Source of the DNA: an uncultured Prevotella sp.
GTDB lineage: Bacteria; Bacteroidota; Bacteroidia; Bacteroidales; Bacteroidaceae
NCBI GenBank assembly: GCA_905234845.1
Contig: CAJOIW010000001.1
Location: forward strand, 1-64,000
Direction of reading: 5' to 3'
Length of the DNA stretch: 64,000 nt
Shown here: piece by piece, positions 32,774 through 41,139 of the stretch
How the letters are laid out: each line of letters starts with the position of its first letter
Numbering within the stretch: position 1 is the first letter of the stretch
Notes under the pieces: model-generated
The model's input: the letters and a program-made list of their open reading frames with translations, nothing else
What the model was told of the DNA's origin: nothing
Databases searched by the model: none
Translations under genes and position numbers: made by a program

Positions 32774-33355
32774 TTACTCGCTGTGTAGCAGGTTCATGAA
32801 TTCCTCACGGGTTTTCGCCTGATTGAAGGCTCCGCTGAAATCGCTGGTGGTGGTAATGGCGTTCTGTGTCTCCACACCTCGCATCTGCATGCACATGTGT
32901 TTGGCTTCGACGACAACCATCACGCCAAGTGGGTGAAGTGTCTCCTGGATGCAGTCTTTGATTTGCTGGGTGAGTCGCTCCTGCACTTGCAGCCGGTGGC
33001 TGAAGATGTCGACTACGCGGGCTATCTTTGATAATCCCGTGATATAGCCGTTTGGAATATAGGCCACGTGGGCTTTGCCATAGAAGGGTATCATGTGGTG
33101 CTCGCACATGGAGAAGAAATCGATGTCTTTAACGATGACCATCTGATTGTATTTCTCCTCGAAGAGCGCGTCGGTGAGCACCTTGTGAGGGTCTTGTGTA
33201 TAGCCGCGTGTGAGTATCTGCATAGCTTTGGCCACGCGCATGGGGGTCTTTAGCAGACCTTCTCGCTCGGGATCTTCACCCAATAGGTTGAGGATGTCTT
33301 TATAATGTTCTGCGAGTTGTTCGAGACCTTCGCGATATTCAGTTTCCGGATTCAT
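32774..33355 (-). CDS. folE: GTP cyclohydrolase I
   Basis: Start at 33355 ([11 protein letters not shown]) gives 193 residues, the normal size; the frame upstream overlaps the SPOR gene and is not conserved-looking. It converts GTP to dihydroneopterin triphosphate at the start of folate synthesis. Zinc and catalytic motifs are present: [14 protein letters not shown] (Cys and His ligands), [23 protein letters not shown] and [15 protein letters not shown] with the second Cys. In an operon-like minus-strand run behind tpiA and the SPOR gene, an order seen in Bacteroidales. Confidence 0.96.
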   Translation of the reverse strand: MNPETEYREGLEQLAEHYKDILNLLGEDPEREGLLKTPMRVAKAMQILTRGYTQDPHKVLTDALFEEKYNQMVIVKDIDFFSMCEHHMIPFYGKAHVAYIPNGYITGLSKIARVVDIFSHRLQVQERLTQQIKDCIQETLHPLGVMVVVEAKHMCMQMRGVETQNAITTTSDFSGAFNQAKTREEFMNLLHSE

Positions 33356-33411
33356 TTTTTGTATTAAGTTTTTAATTAAAGAGTCTCGGGATTCCCCCTT
33401 ATCACTTTTCC

Positions 33412-34134
33412 TTATCGGTCTTGCACGGTGATTTTCTCGCTGACGATGCAGGCCTGGTGGAATCCGAGATTGCGGGCTTGCTTGACGATACGTTCGGCAG
33501 TCTCGAATTTGCGGAAGTTGCCGATACGGCAGGTCCACCGCGGTGAGTGGAAGTGAGTGTAGACAGGCTGGTTCGGGAACGCAGCCTTCACACGCTTACC
33601 CATTTCTTGAGCCTTCACACGGTCCTCGCGCTTGTTGCCACCGGCAAACACCTGTACGCGATAGCCTTGCATCTTGTATCCGCGACGCATGACCTTGCGT
33701 CCGGTGTTGACCGTCTGCGTGGTGGTATTATCCGTCTCGTAGCGGCTGGTCGGTGCTGAAGGGCGTGGTGTGGCCGTTGTCGTGGAGGATGAGGATGTGG
33801 TGGGGACAGTGGTTGCGGATGGAGATGTCGTAGTATTTTCCGTCCTTGTCGAAGCCTGTGGCGTGGAGGGTTTCGTGATGGGAGCCGTCGATGTGGAGGG
33901 CTTTGGTGTGGGAGTAGCCTTCTCCTCTTTCTTCTTGCCTGTGTCAGTAGTGGGCTGTGTTTGTTTCTTCCCCTTGCCGAAGACCAGATCGTTGATTTCC
34001 TGACTCTGGTTGACGGTCACGGTGCCTTGGTCGGTTCCGTTGTTGTTTTGTGCCGACAAAGGAGAAAGGGTAAAAAGGCAGAGCGCGGTCAGCAGGACTG
34101 CCTTTTTAACGATTCTATAGTGTAATGGTCTCAT
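33412..34134 (-). CDS. SPOR-domain secreted protein
   Basis: 240 residues: signal peptide ending SPLSAQ, a long Thr/Ser/Pro linker (residues about 55-140) and a C-terminal SPOR domain ([46 protein letters not shown]) that binds denuded peptidoglycan. Likely periplasmic cell-wall-associated, perhaps at division sites. Lies 6 bp after tpiA on the minus strand. Confidence 0.9.
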   Translation of the reverse strand: MRPLHYRIVKKAVLLTALCLFTLSPLSAQNNNGTDQGTVTVNQSQEINDLVFGKGKKQTQPTTDTGKKKEEKATPTPKPSTSTAPITKPSTPQASTRTENTTTSPSATTVPTTSSSSTTTATPRPSAPTSRYETDNTTTQTVNTGRKVMRRGYKMQGYRVQVFAGGNKREDRVKAQEMGKRVKAAFPNQPVYTHFHSPRWTCRIGNFRKFETAERIVKQARNLGFHQACIVSEKITVQDR

Positions 34135-34140
34135 ATTATA

Positions 34141-34899
34141 TTATTTCCAAGCGTCGATGATTCCCTTGAAGTCGGCTGCCTTGAGCGATGCACCACCGAT
34201 GAGTCCGCCGTCGATGTCGGGCTTGGCGAAGAGTTCGGGAGCATTGCTGGCCTTGCATGAACCGCCATAGAGAATGCTGGTGTTGTCGGCAACGGCCTGT
34301 CCGTATTTCTCAGCAATGATGCTACGGATGTAGGCGTGAATCTCCTCAGCCTGCTCAGCGGTAGCGGTCTTGCCTGTTCCAATAGCCCAGATGGGTTCGT
34401 AGGCGATAACGATGTTCTTGAATTCTTCCTCGCTGAGATTGAATACTGAGCCCTCGAGCTCGGCCTTGCATACTTCATTCTGCTTGCCGGCCTCGCGCTC
34501 TTCGAGCGATTCGCCGATGCAGAAAATCACCTTGAGGTCGTTCTTCAGAGCGAGCAACACCTTTTCACGCAGAACTTCGGGAGTTTCCTTGTAGTATTCG
34601 CGACGCTCAGAATGGCCGAGGATAACATATCCGGCACCTGTCGATTTTACCATCTCAGCGCTTACTTCACCAGTGTAGGCACCCTTTTCCTTGTCAGCGC
34701 AGTTCTCGGCACCCAGTCCGATAACGTCTTGGTTGAGGAATTGTGCAATGCTGGCCAGATGGATGAACGGCGTACAGATGACGACGTCGCAGTTAGGCTT
34801 TTCAGCTGTTAGCGTTTCGTTGAGCTCTTTAGCGAGAGCGATACCTTCTTGCAGGTTCATGTTCATTTTCCAGTTGCCTGCTACAATCTTTTTTCTCAT
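34141..34899 (-). CDS. tpiA: Triosephosphate isomerase
   Basis: From its own ATG at 34899 the protein is 252 residues, the normal length. Glycolytic interconversion of glyceraldehyde-3-phosphate and dihydroxyacetone phosphate. Motifs: VAGNWKMN (Asn, Lys), [12 protein letters not shown] (catalytic His), [12 protein letters not shown] (catalytic Glu), SILYGGSC and GGLIGGASL. In this sequence there is no stop between it and the upstream membrane protein, so the reading frame is fused (see the next entry). An independent start is likely because the residues before [11 protein letters not shown] are a Lys/Asn-rich filler. Confidence 0.96.
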   Translation of the reverse strand: MRKKIVAGNWKMNMNLQEGIALAKELNETLTAEKPNCDVVICTPFIHLASIAQFLNQDVIGLGAENCADKEKGAYTGEVSAEMVKSTGAGYVILGHSERREYYKETPEVLREKVLLALKNDLKVIFCIGESLEEREAGKQNEVCKAELEGSVFNLSEEEFKNIVIAYEPIWAIGTGKTATAEQAEEIHAYIRSIIAEKYGQAVADNTSILYGGSCKASNAPELFAKPDIDGGLIGGASLKAADFKGIIDAWK

Positions 34900-36201
34900 T
34901 TTGTTTGTTTTTTGTTTATTAAATTGATATGATGTTCTTTTCTTTTTCCATCGGAACCACCGTGTCCATGCCCATAGACGGTCGGCCAGTGTGAGCAGGA
35001 AGAGCGGCAAGACGAACCACAGCAGAATCTTCATGACTTTCTTTGCCGCGGGGTCGCTGGGTACTTGTCCGAGAGGCGACGTCTCAAGTCTGCCTTGTGG
35101 CAATTCATCATCGGGTAGTGCATTGTGGCTCCATTTGTTGACGACCCGTCCATCTTTGATGAGCACCAACCCCGGATTACTGCGGATAATGGTCTTGAGT
35201 GTGGTGGGGTCAGTGGTGCAGAAAGGGTATTCCGCCCCGGTCCGCTCGCTCCATTTGCGCGTGGCTTCCTCTCCGCTTGCCGTGAGACAATAGAAAGGAA
35301 TATTCTGCTCAAGCGCGTATTCATATATTTTCTCAATGTCGCCGAAGTTCGACTCGTCAGCCTGCTCTATGTGTGGCGCTATGAGCAGGAAGGTGTAGCC
35401 TTGGTCATCAAGAACCTGTTCGGTGATGTCGTCGCCGTCGGGTCGTTGCTCTATAGAAAAGTCGTGTATCAGCGGTACGTAGCCTGCTTTTGTCTGACGG
35501 GTTTTGCGGTCGACGAATTCCCACGTAGAGTCAGGATAGTTCTCGAGGGTGAACTCGCGTGTCTCACCGTTTTTCTTCATCACGAAGGTCGTCTCAAACT
35601 TGGGTTGCTCAACCCCTTCGGGTATTTCCATTCCCTTGCGCAGATCGGCTCCGATGTGATAGGGTCGGAAGTCGAATAGCGGCAGTAGGTATAGGCTAAT
35701 CGCACTGACCACGAGGGTGAATATGATGGTATAACCCTTGACAATCCACTGGTTGGTCTTAGAGACGAAACGTGGCATCAGTAATGGATGTCGCGCAACG
35801 ACGAGTGCAGCTCCGAGCAACACCACATTCTTGCCGAAGGTCTGCCAGTTGGTAAGTTTCACCGCATCGCCAAAGCAACCGCAGTCTTCCACCGGATTCC
35901 AGACAGCAATCCAAAGCGTTACAAGTGCCATCACCGCCACAAACGCCAGCACCACTTTTGATGCCCTTCGTCGTTGTATGGCAAAGAGCATATAGATGCC
36001 CAATGCAAACTCGAACGTGGCCAGTGCGACAGCTCCGCCGAGCGTGAGCCAGTCGGATAGCATCCCTGCCAAACCGACGGCTTCGGCATAGTCTTGCAAC
36101 TTATATTGTGTGCCGAGCGGGTCGACAGCCTTGACAAACCCCGAGAAGATAAATACTCCTGCGAGTATGAACCGACAGAGATTGACAAGCCACTTCATCA
36201 C
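34900..36201 (-). CDS. BT_3928-family DoxX-like membrane protein, reading frame fused to tpiA
   Basis: About 434 residues: four to five membrane segments at the N-terminus in a DoxX/MauE-like arrangement ([32 protein letters not shown] with a Cys pair), a further segment, a thioredoxin-like periplasmic domain ([31 protein letters not shown]), and a last membrane segment. The expected stop is missing: on the minus strand TAATAA at 34921-34916 is out of frame by one base, just after an A-rich tract (34937-34949). One extra base there would end the protein as KKEKNIISI. Either a real recent frameshift fusion or a sequencing error. It follows the DUF1599 gene by 4 bp. Confidence 0.85.
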
Positions 36202-36205
36202 ACCT

Positions 36206-36766
36206 TTACCCTCTCATCTCTTGTCCCTCATTCAGTTTGATGCAACCGAAGACGGCATAGTTGATGATATCCATGTAGTTTGAGTCGATACCCTCAGAGA
36301 CGAGTGTCTCCCCTTGCAGGTTCTCTATCTCCTTTATGCGTTGCAGCTTGGTCAGAATGAAATCGGTGTATGAGCTGACGCGCATCCCGCGCCAAGCCTC
36401 GTCGTAGTCGTGGTTCTTCCTAATCATAAGTTGCAGAGCCTCGTTGGCATGATGGTCATAGAGTGTCATGGCCTCGGCGGGGGTGACATCGACTTCATCG
36501 ACATATCCTCTGCTGAGCTGAATGAGTCCCACGATGCCGTAGTTGATGAGCGCGACAAACTCTGGTCGGATGCCTTCGCCGACGAGCGACTCCTTCTTCA
36601 CCTCGAGCGAGCGGATGCGCTTGGCCTTGATGAAGAGTTGGTCGGTGAGCGATGCTGGGCGCAGGATGCGCCATGAGGCTCCGTAGTCGTGCAGCTTCTT
36701 CTCAAACAGCGTGCGGCACTCCAGCATCACGTCCTTGAATTGCTGTTCCGTATTCTGATTTTCCAT
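36206..36766 (-). CDS. DUF1599 protein, tandem duplicated domain
   Basis: Start at 36766 ([10 protein letters not shown]) gives 186 residues; an ATG at 36799 in the leader is possible but less likely. It has two copies of the same unit: [14 protein letters not shown]...KAKRIRSLE...YGIVGLIQL and [14 protein letters not shown]...KLQRIKEIE...YAVFGCIKL. The repeated DYxxxWR and helical pattern is that of DUF1599, related to all-alpha nucleotide pyrophosphohydrolases; function unproven. First gene of the minus-strand cluster DUF1599, BT_3928-type, tpiA, SPOR, folE, with a good promoter and a hairpin leader. Confidence 0.9.
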   Translation of the reverse strand: MENQNTEQQFKDVMLECRTLFEKKLHDYGASWRILRPASLTDQLFIKAKRIRSLEVKKESLVGEGIRPEFVALINYGIVGLIQLSRGYVDEVDVTPAEAMTLYDHHANEALQLMIRKNHDYDEAWRGMRVSSYTDFILTKLQRIKEIENLQGETLVSEGIDSNYMDIINYAVFGCIKLNEGQEMRG

Positions 36767-36774
36767 ATATGGGT

Positions 36775-36848
36775 GCAAAGATTTTGCAAACGAGCGCAAA
36801 AGGAGCTTGCTCCGATTTTGCCGAGTGCAGCTAAATTTTCTGCAAAGG
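36775..36848 (-). repeat. Leader hairpin element between promoter and DUF1599 start
   Basis: On the minus strand the leader begins CTTTGCAGAAAATTTAGC, continues CTGCACTCGGC...GGAGCAAGCTCC...GCGCTCG and closes with AAATCTTTGCA. The same layout (CTTTGCAGAA ... ATCTTTGCAGAA around a CTCGGC/CAAGCTTG hairpin) occurs in front of the barrel protein gene at 57.08-57.16 kb. Confidence 0.65.
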
Positions 36849-36873
36849 TACGACTAAATGAGCAGAATACAAA
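36843..36873 (-). promoter_or_regulatory. Promoter of the DUF1599-tpiA-folE cluster
   Basis: Minus-strand TACCTTTG (36843-36850) with TTTG at 36870-36873, 19-bp spacing. Upstream the sequence GAAGGTACTTTCGTTCGAGAA resembles that upstream of the GH92 promoter. Confidence 0.8.
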
Positions 36874-37122
36874 ACAAAAAAGCATTTTTTAAGTTTTTAT
36901 TCTCGAACGAAAGTACCTTCGGCAAAGCCAAAGGTAAATGAGCGAACCCCCAAATTTCTTCGCTCATTAATTTTATATGTTTTATTTTGAGCGTAATTTT
37001 AGAGAGAAATGTTAAATCCGTTTACGTTTTTAACACTTACAATATGTTGTAAAAAGAGCGGAATTTGGCTTTTAGCCACCCTTTTCTTTCTCTTTCACGT
37101 CCACTTTTACTCCTCTTTTCCT

Positions 37123-37230
37123 CCCAAACATATATGTCTCGGGTTGCGAAAGACGGTCTTTCGTGAGCTGAAAGACCAACTTTCGGAATGTGAAAGCTTG
37201 TCTTTCGGAAGTGAGCGGGCGAGCGTTCGG
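37123..37230. repeat. 22-bp-period palindrome array, copy B
   Basis: Four palindromic units start at 37147, 37169, 37191 and 37213 (period exactly 22): CGAAAGACGGTCTTTCG, TGAAAGACCAACTTTCG, TGAAAGCTTGTCTTTCG and a decayed GAGCGGGCGAGCGTTCG. The left border is AACATATATGTCTCGGGTTG, as in copy C. Confidence 0.88.
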
Positions 37231-37341
37231 AAGGAGAGCAGGGGAGGGAGAATGTGGTTGCTTGGGCTAACGGACTGATTAACAGGGAAATGACGAATTG
37301 CGTATTTTCGAGTGTTTTTTCTGGCAGATTGACATGTGCAA

Positions 37342-37372
37342 ATAAAAAACGCAGGAAATCATGATTTCCTGC
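37342..37372 (-). terminator. Terminator of the 37.4 kb lipoprotein gene
   Basis: Fully palindromic 22-bp stem (GCAGGAAATC...GATTTCCTGC, 37351-37372) followed on the minus strand by GTTTTTTATT. Confidence 0.88.
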
Positions 37373-37396
37373 ATAAGTCGAAATGTTAAAATTCTC

Positions 37397-37834
37397 CTAC
37401 TTTTTAACATTTGAGGTGGTGGTGGCTCGTCCGAGCTCTTTCTGGCGGAAATGAATCATGCGCACCACTCCGCACATGGCTTCGTAGCGGGCTCTGAGCG
37501 AGTCGCGACGCATGCGCAGACGGTTGGCCTGGCTGAGGTCAGGTGCCTGCTCAATGAGGAGGAGTGTCTGCCGTAGAGCCGAGTCGGTTCGTATCACGTC
37601 GGCCTGTGCCATCTTCAGTGAGGCGTTCTGCCAGATGCGCAGGGCTTGCCGCCGTTCGTCAATAGCCATAGGGAAACGCTCGCGCAACGACGTGATGCTG
37701 TCCAGCGTCTGGCCGTATTGCCCCTGTGCGTAGAGCATCTCAATCTCTCCAAGCAGTCCGGCTGCCGTCTGCTCCTCGGTTTCCTTGCACGAGGTCAGGG
37801 CAAGCACGACAATAAAAACCCATATATGTTTCAT
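37397..37834 (-). CDS. Hypothetical small helical lipoprotein
   Basis: 145 residues; lipobox LALTSC (Cys16) then KETEEQ. The mature part is all helical, with a TPR-like opening (LLGEIEMLYAQGQYGQTLDSI) and long charged helices (SQANRLRMRRDSLRARYEAM). I recognise no family. It has its own divergent promoter facing the CCA gene and a perfect terminator, so it is a stand-alone gene. Confidence 0.75.
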   Translation of the reverse strand: MKHIWVFIVVLALTSCKETEEQTAAGLLGEIEMLYAQGQYGQTLDSITSLRERFPMAIDERRQALRIWQNASLKMAQADVIRTDSALRQTLLLIEQAPDLSQANRLRMRRDSLRARYEAMCGVVRMIHFRQKELGRATTTSNVKK

Positions 37835-37866
37835 TCTTAACTTTTAGGCTTTGCCGTATCTGGCTG

Positions 37867-37874
37867 CAAAGATA
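37867..37874 (-). promoter_or_regulatory. -7 box for the 37.4 kb lipoprotein gene
   Basis: Minus-strand TATCTTTG, 33 bp before the start codon, divergent from the cca promoter. Confidence 0.6.
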
Positions 37875-37918
37875 GAAAATAATTCATCATTCATCATTCA
37901 TATTTCATAATTATTTCG

Positions 37919-37926
37919 TATTTTTG
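37919..37926 (+). promoter_or_regulatory. -7 box of the cca promoter
   Basis: TATTTTTG followed by C, 28 bp before the cca start; upstream a CATTCATCATTCAT repeat. Confidence 0.6.
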
Positions 37927-37953
37927 CACCCGTTTAAGGAGATTTAAGATTTT

Positions 37954-39828
37954 ATGACGTTATATTCCGATGCCGAACTGGCACAGATTCTTGACAAGGA
38001 TATTTTTCATCTGATAGGTCAGGCTGCCGATGAGCTGGGCATGGAATGCTATGTTGTGGGCGGTTATGTGCGCGATATTTTCCTCGAGCGGCCATCTAAG
38101 GACATCGACGTGGTGGTGGTGGGTAGCGGCATTCTTGTCGCTGAGCAGCTCAAGAAAAAACTTGGCAGAAAGGCTCACCTCTCTGTGTTCAAGAACTTCG
38201 GCACGGCGCAGGTGAAGATAGCCCCCACCAACCTCCCCCCACCGGGGGAGGCTATGCCCATAGTGGAACATTATCAGACAGCATCTTGTGAAAACTATGA
38301 ATTGCTTAAACAAAATGCTAAAGAACATCGTAAAAATCCTACAGAAGCAGAGTCTGTATTGTGGGAATTGTTGCGAGGAGGTGCTATTGGGGAGAAATTT
38401 CGACGACAGCATGTGATAGGCAATTATATCGCTGACTTTGTTAATGTCAGACATCAGCTGGTCATAGAGGTTGATGGTGGATATCATTTCACGCCTGAGC
38501 AACAGGAACTTGATCGTGTAAGGACTGAGGAGTTGAATAGAATGGGTTATCGTGAGTTGCGCTTTACGAATGAGCAGATTTTGACATCTCCAGAGAAAGT
38601 GTTACTTACGATAAAGGAAGCTTTAGCAGTAGAAGCCTCCCCCAGTGGGGGGAGGTTGGAGGGGGCTCTTGAAGTGGAGTTCGTGGGTGCCCGCCGTGAA
38701 AGCTACAGCCACGACTCGCGTAAGCCTGTCGTAGAGGACGGCACGCTGGAAGACGATCAGAACCGGCGTGATTTCACCATCAATGCGATGGCCGTCTGTC
38801 TGAATAAGGCGCGCTTCGGGGAACTCGTCGATCCGTTCAATGGTCTGGCTGACCTTGAAGACGGAATTATCCGCACTCCTCTTGACCCTGACATCACTTT
38901 CAGCGACGATCCCCTGCGCATGATGCGTTGTGTGCGTTTTGCCACGCAGCTCGGCTTTTTCATTGAGGGAGAAACCGAGGATGCACTGCGTCGAAATGCC
39001 GACCGTCTGAAGATTATTAGCGGTGAACGCATCAGCGATGAACTCAATAAGATTATTCTTGCCCGTTATCCGAGCACAGGTTTCGATTATCTCTATCGCA
39101 CAGGCCTGCTTCAGCTTATCTTGCCCGAACTGGTGGCACTCGATAATGTGGACACCTCGCACGGCCGTCCGCATAAAAACAACTACTATCATACGATGGA
39201 AGTGTTGGAAAATGTGGCAAAAGTCTGCCCTGCTGATAGCTTGTGGCTGCGCTGGGCCGCATTGCTCCACGATATCGGGAAGATGCGCACGCGCCGATGG
39301 GAACCTGTGCAGGGATGGACTTTCCATAACCACAACTACGTTGGCGCAAAGATGGTGCCTCAAATTTTCCGTCGGCTGAAATTACCCCTCGACGTGAAGA
39401 TGAAATATGTGCAGAAACTCGTAGACCTGCACATGCGTCCCATTGCCATTGCTTCCGACAAAGTGACCGACTCGGCAGTGCGTCGTCTGCTCAACGATGC
39501 CGGCGACGATATTGACGACTTGATGACCCTCTGCGAGGCGGACATCACCAGTAAAAACCATATACGCAAGCAGCAGTTCCTGCGTAATTTCCAGTTGGTC
39601 AGGGAGAAACTTGCCGATCTGAAGGAACGTGACTATAAACGATTGTTGCAGCCTGTCATCGACGGTAACGAAATCATGGAACTATTCCACTTGAACCCTT
39701 CACGTGAGGTAGGTGAGCTTAAAAAGACCCTCAAGGATGCTGTGCTCGACAATCTTGTGCCCAACGAGCGTGAGCCGCTTATGCAATTGCTCCTTGAGAA
39801 AGCCAGAGAAATGGTTTTGACGACCTAA
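37954..39828 (+). CDS. cca: CCA tRNA nucleotidyltransferase interrupted in frame by a DUF559 endonuclease-like domain
   Basis: 624 residues, about 150 more than usual. The nucleotidyltransferase head begins with VVGGYVRD (36-41) and the catalytic DID (50-52), continues to NFGTAQVKI (81-89), is interrupted at residues 90-238, resumes at LEVEFVGARRES and then RRDFTINAMA (271-280), the RNA-binding helices, and an HD domain (YYHTMEVLE, LLHDIGK). The insert is a complete DUF559 domain with inverted repeats at both ends (next entries). It enters the turn of a surface beta-hairpin, so folding of the host enzyme is plausible. The enzyme adds or repairs the 3' CCA of tRNAs and is presumably essential, at least for tRNAs without encoded CCA. 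Confidence 0.93.
   Translation: MTLYSDAELAQILDKDIFHLIGQAADELGMECYVVGGYVRDIFLERPSKDIDVVVVGSGILVAEQLKKKLGRKAHLSVFKNFGTAQVKIAPTNLPPPGEAMPIVEHYQTASCENYELLKQNAKEHRKNPTEAESVLWELLRGGAIGEKFRRQHVIGNYIADFVNVRHQLVIEVDGGYHFTPEQQELDRVRTEELNRMGYRELRFTNEQILTSPEKVLLTIKEALAVEASPSGGRLEGALEVEFVGARRESYSHDSRKPVVEDGTLEDDQNRRDFTINAMAVCLNKARFGELVDPFNGLADLEDGIIRTPLDPDITFSDDPLRMMRCVRFATQLGFFIEGETEDALRRNADRLKIISGERISDELNKIILARYPSTGFDYLYRTGLLQLILPELVALDNVDTSHGRPHKNNYYHTMEVLENVAKVCPADSLWLRWAALLHDIGKMRTRRWEPVQGWTFHNHNYVGAKMVPQIFRRLKLPLDVKMKYVQKLVDLHMRPIAIASDKVTDSAVRRLLNDAGDDIDDLMTLCEADITSKNHIRKQQFLRNFQLVREKLADLKERDYKRLLQPVIDGNEIMELFHLNPSREVGELKKTLKDAVLDNLVPNEREPLMQLLLEKAREMVLTT
38221..38253. repeat. Left terminal inverted repeat of the DUF559 element
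   Basis: 33 bp, ACCAACCTCCCCCCACCGGG core, ending AGGCT, immediately before ATG of the DUF559 ORF; translated as APTNLPPPGEA. Confidence 0.88.
38634..38666. repeat. Right terminal inverted repeat of the DUF559 element
   Basis: 33 bp beginning AGCCTCCCCCAGTGGGGGG and ending TTGGAGGGGGC; translated as EASPSGGRLEGA, the same peptide seen at the repeat in the radical SAM protein. Confidence 0.88.
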
Positions 39829-39842
39829 AAATAGTTAAAATA

Positions 39843-39866
39843 CGCACATGCTTGCGCGTATGTGCG
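39843..39866. promoter_or_regulatory. Inverted repeat at the efflux promoter, candidate operator
   Basis: CGCACAT (39843-39849) and ATGTGCG (39860-39866), 10-bp loop, covering the -33 region of the RND operon promoter. No T-run follows, so a repressor site is more likely than a terminator. Confidence 0.45.
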
Positions 39867-39884
39867 AGAAAGTTTGTAACTTTG
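39852..39884 (+). promoter_or_regulatory. Promoter of the RND efflux operon
   Basis: TTG (39852-39854), 22-bp spacer, TAACTTTG (39877-39884) and C; start codon 38 bp downstream. Confidence 0.7.
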
Positions 39885-39921
39885 CATTTTCAATAAAAAA
39901 TAATAATAGGTAACAATAGGT

Positions 39922-41127
39922 ATGAATATCAAAAAATCATTATTATTCACGGTCATAGCCGCAGTTCTTGTCTCGTGTGGAGGCAAGAAGCAGGGAATGC
40001 CTAATTTCGGCGACAATGAGTATCCAGTGGTAACGGTCGATGCCAAAAGCACCGCCATGCAGACCACTTATCCAGCAACGTTGAAAGGTATCCAAGACGT
40101 GCAGATTCGCCCGAAAGTGTCGGGCTTCATCACGCAGGTTTGCGTGAAAGAAGGTCAGGCCGTAGGCGCAGGACAGTTGTTGTTTATCATCGACAATGCC
40201 ACCTATCAGGCTCAGGTTCGTCAGGCTCAGGCTGCCGTGAACACTGCTACGGCACAGATGAACACTGCCAAGCTGACATTTGAAAACAACCAGCAGCTGT
40301 TCAATAATAATGTCATCGGACAGTTCGAGCTTCAGTCGGCCAAGAACAACTATGAGGTGGCCCGTGCTCAGGTGGCTCAGGCTAAGGCTGCCCTGGCTTC
40401 GGCACAAGAGACGCTCAGCTTCTGCTACGTGAAGAGCCCGGCCAGCGGAGTCATCGGCAGTCTGCCGTTCAAGGTGGGCGCATTGGTCAGCGCTTCGAGC
40501 GCAGAGCCGCTGACAACGGTGTCGAACGTAAGTACCGTCGAAGCCTATTTCTCGATGACCGAGAAAGATGTGCTTGAAATGACGAAGACATCGGGCAGCG
40601 TCAACGCGGCCCTCAGCACCTTCCCAACCGTGAAGCTGCAGCTTGCCGACGGTACCATCTACAACCATCCGGGCAAGGTGAGCAAGGTGAGCGGAGTTAT
40701 CGACCCCGCCACAGGTAGCGTGTCGGTCATCGCACAGTTCAGCAACCCTGAGCGGCTGCTCAAGAGCGGCGGGTCGGGATCTATCGTCATTCCGCGCGAC
40801 AACGCCCATGCACTGCTCATCCCGCAAAGCGTGGTCTCTGAAGTCCAGGACAAGCACTTCGTCTATGTCGTGGGTAAGGACAACAAGGTGAAATACACCG
40901 AAATCAAGGTTGACCCGCAGACCGACGGCAACAACTACGTCGTGGTCAGTGGCTTGCAGGTCGGCGACCGCTATGTCACCAATGGTATCCAGTCGCTCAC
41001 CGACGGCATGGAAATCAAGCCCATCACCCCTGCACAGTATGACAAGAAAATCCAAGAGGCACAAAAGCTCGGCGAGAGCAACAGCACAGCCAAGGGATTT
41101 ATCAATGCCATGAGTGGAAAGAAATAA
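39922..41127 (+). CDS. RND efflux periplasmic adaptor lipoprotein (AcrA/MexA-like)
   Basis: 401 residues with lipoprotein signal AAVLVSC (Cys19). Membrane-fusion-protein domains in order: barrel-sandwich half (VQIRPKVSGFITQVCVKEGQAVGAGQLLFIID), alpha-helical hairpin with many Ala/Gln (QAQVRQAQAAVNTATAQMN), second lipoyl half (ASGVIGSLPFKVGALVSASS), beta-barrel and membrane-proximal domain (KVKYTEIKVDPQTDGNNYVV). It links the inner-membrane pump to the outer-membrane channel encoded next. First gene of a three-gene operon. Confidence 0.95.
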   Translation: MNIKKSLLFTVIAAVLVSCGGKKQGMPNFGDNEYPVVTVDAKSTAMQTTYPATLKGIQDVQIRPKVSGFITQVCVKEGQAVGAGQLLFIIDNATYQAQVRQAQAAVNTATAQMNTAKLTFENNQQLFNNNVIGQFELQSAKNNYEVARAQVAQAKAALASAQETLSFCYVKSPASGVIGSLPFKVGALVSASSAEPLTTVSNVSTVEAYFSMTEKDVLEMTKTSGSVNAALSTFPTVKLQLADGTIYNHPGKVSKVSGVIDPATGSVSVIAQFSNPERLLKSGGSGSIVIPRDNAHALLIPQSVVSEVQDKHFVYVVGKDNKVKYTEIKVDPQTDGNNYVVVSGLQVGDRYVTNGIQSLTDGMEIKPITPAQYDKKIQEAQKLGESNSTAKGFINAMSGKK

Positions 41128-41139
41128 TTTTAAGCAGAT

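Larger units (their letters stand above)
36874..37396. other. Intergenic region upstream of DUF1599
   Basis: Holds the upstream promoter cassette, palindrome array B and the terminator of the 37.4 kb lipoprotein gene. No convincing ORF; the small + frame at 37009-37278 runs through the palindromes. Confidence 0.7.
38221..38666 (+). mobile_element. Repeat-bounded DUF559 element inserted in cca
   Basis: 446 bp bounded by 33-bp terminal inverted repeats: left 38221-38253, right 38634-38666, matching at 31 of 33 positions by my count when one is reversed. Inside is one ORF: Met101 (ATG 38254, the first base after the left repeat) to about residue 224. It carries the DUF559 / very-short-patch-repair-like PD-(D/E)XK fold: KNPTEAESVLWELLR, KFRRQHVIGNYIADFV (Asp161), LVIEVDGGYH (Glu172, Asp174), RVRTEELNRMGYRELRFTN. 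The putative catalytic Asp and ExD are kept. The element has no stop codon in frame, so host and insert are one polypeptide. Single copies of the same 33-bp repeat occur in the radical SAM gene and in folK. Confidence 0.85.

Noticed and set aside
37009-37278. Plus-strand ORF of 89 codons over palindrome array B
   Set aside because: Its second half is the repeat array itself and there is no promoter or family likeness.
38254-38630. DUF559 segment as a separate gene or as a frameshift artefact
   Set aside because: The frame is continuous with cca on both sides, the host motifs resume exactly after the right repeat, and the inserted length keeps the frame; a natural in-frame insertion is the simpler reading.
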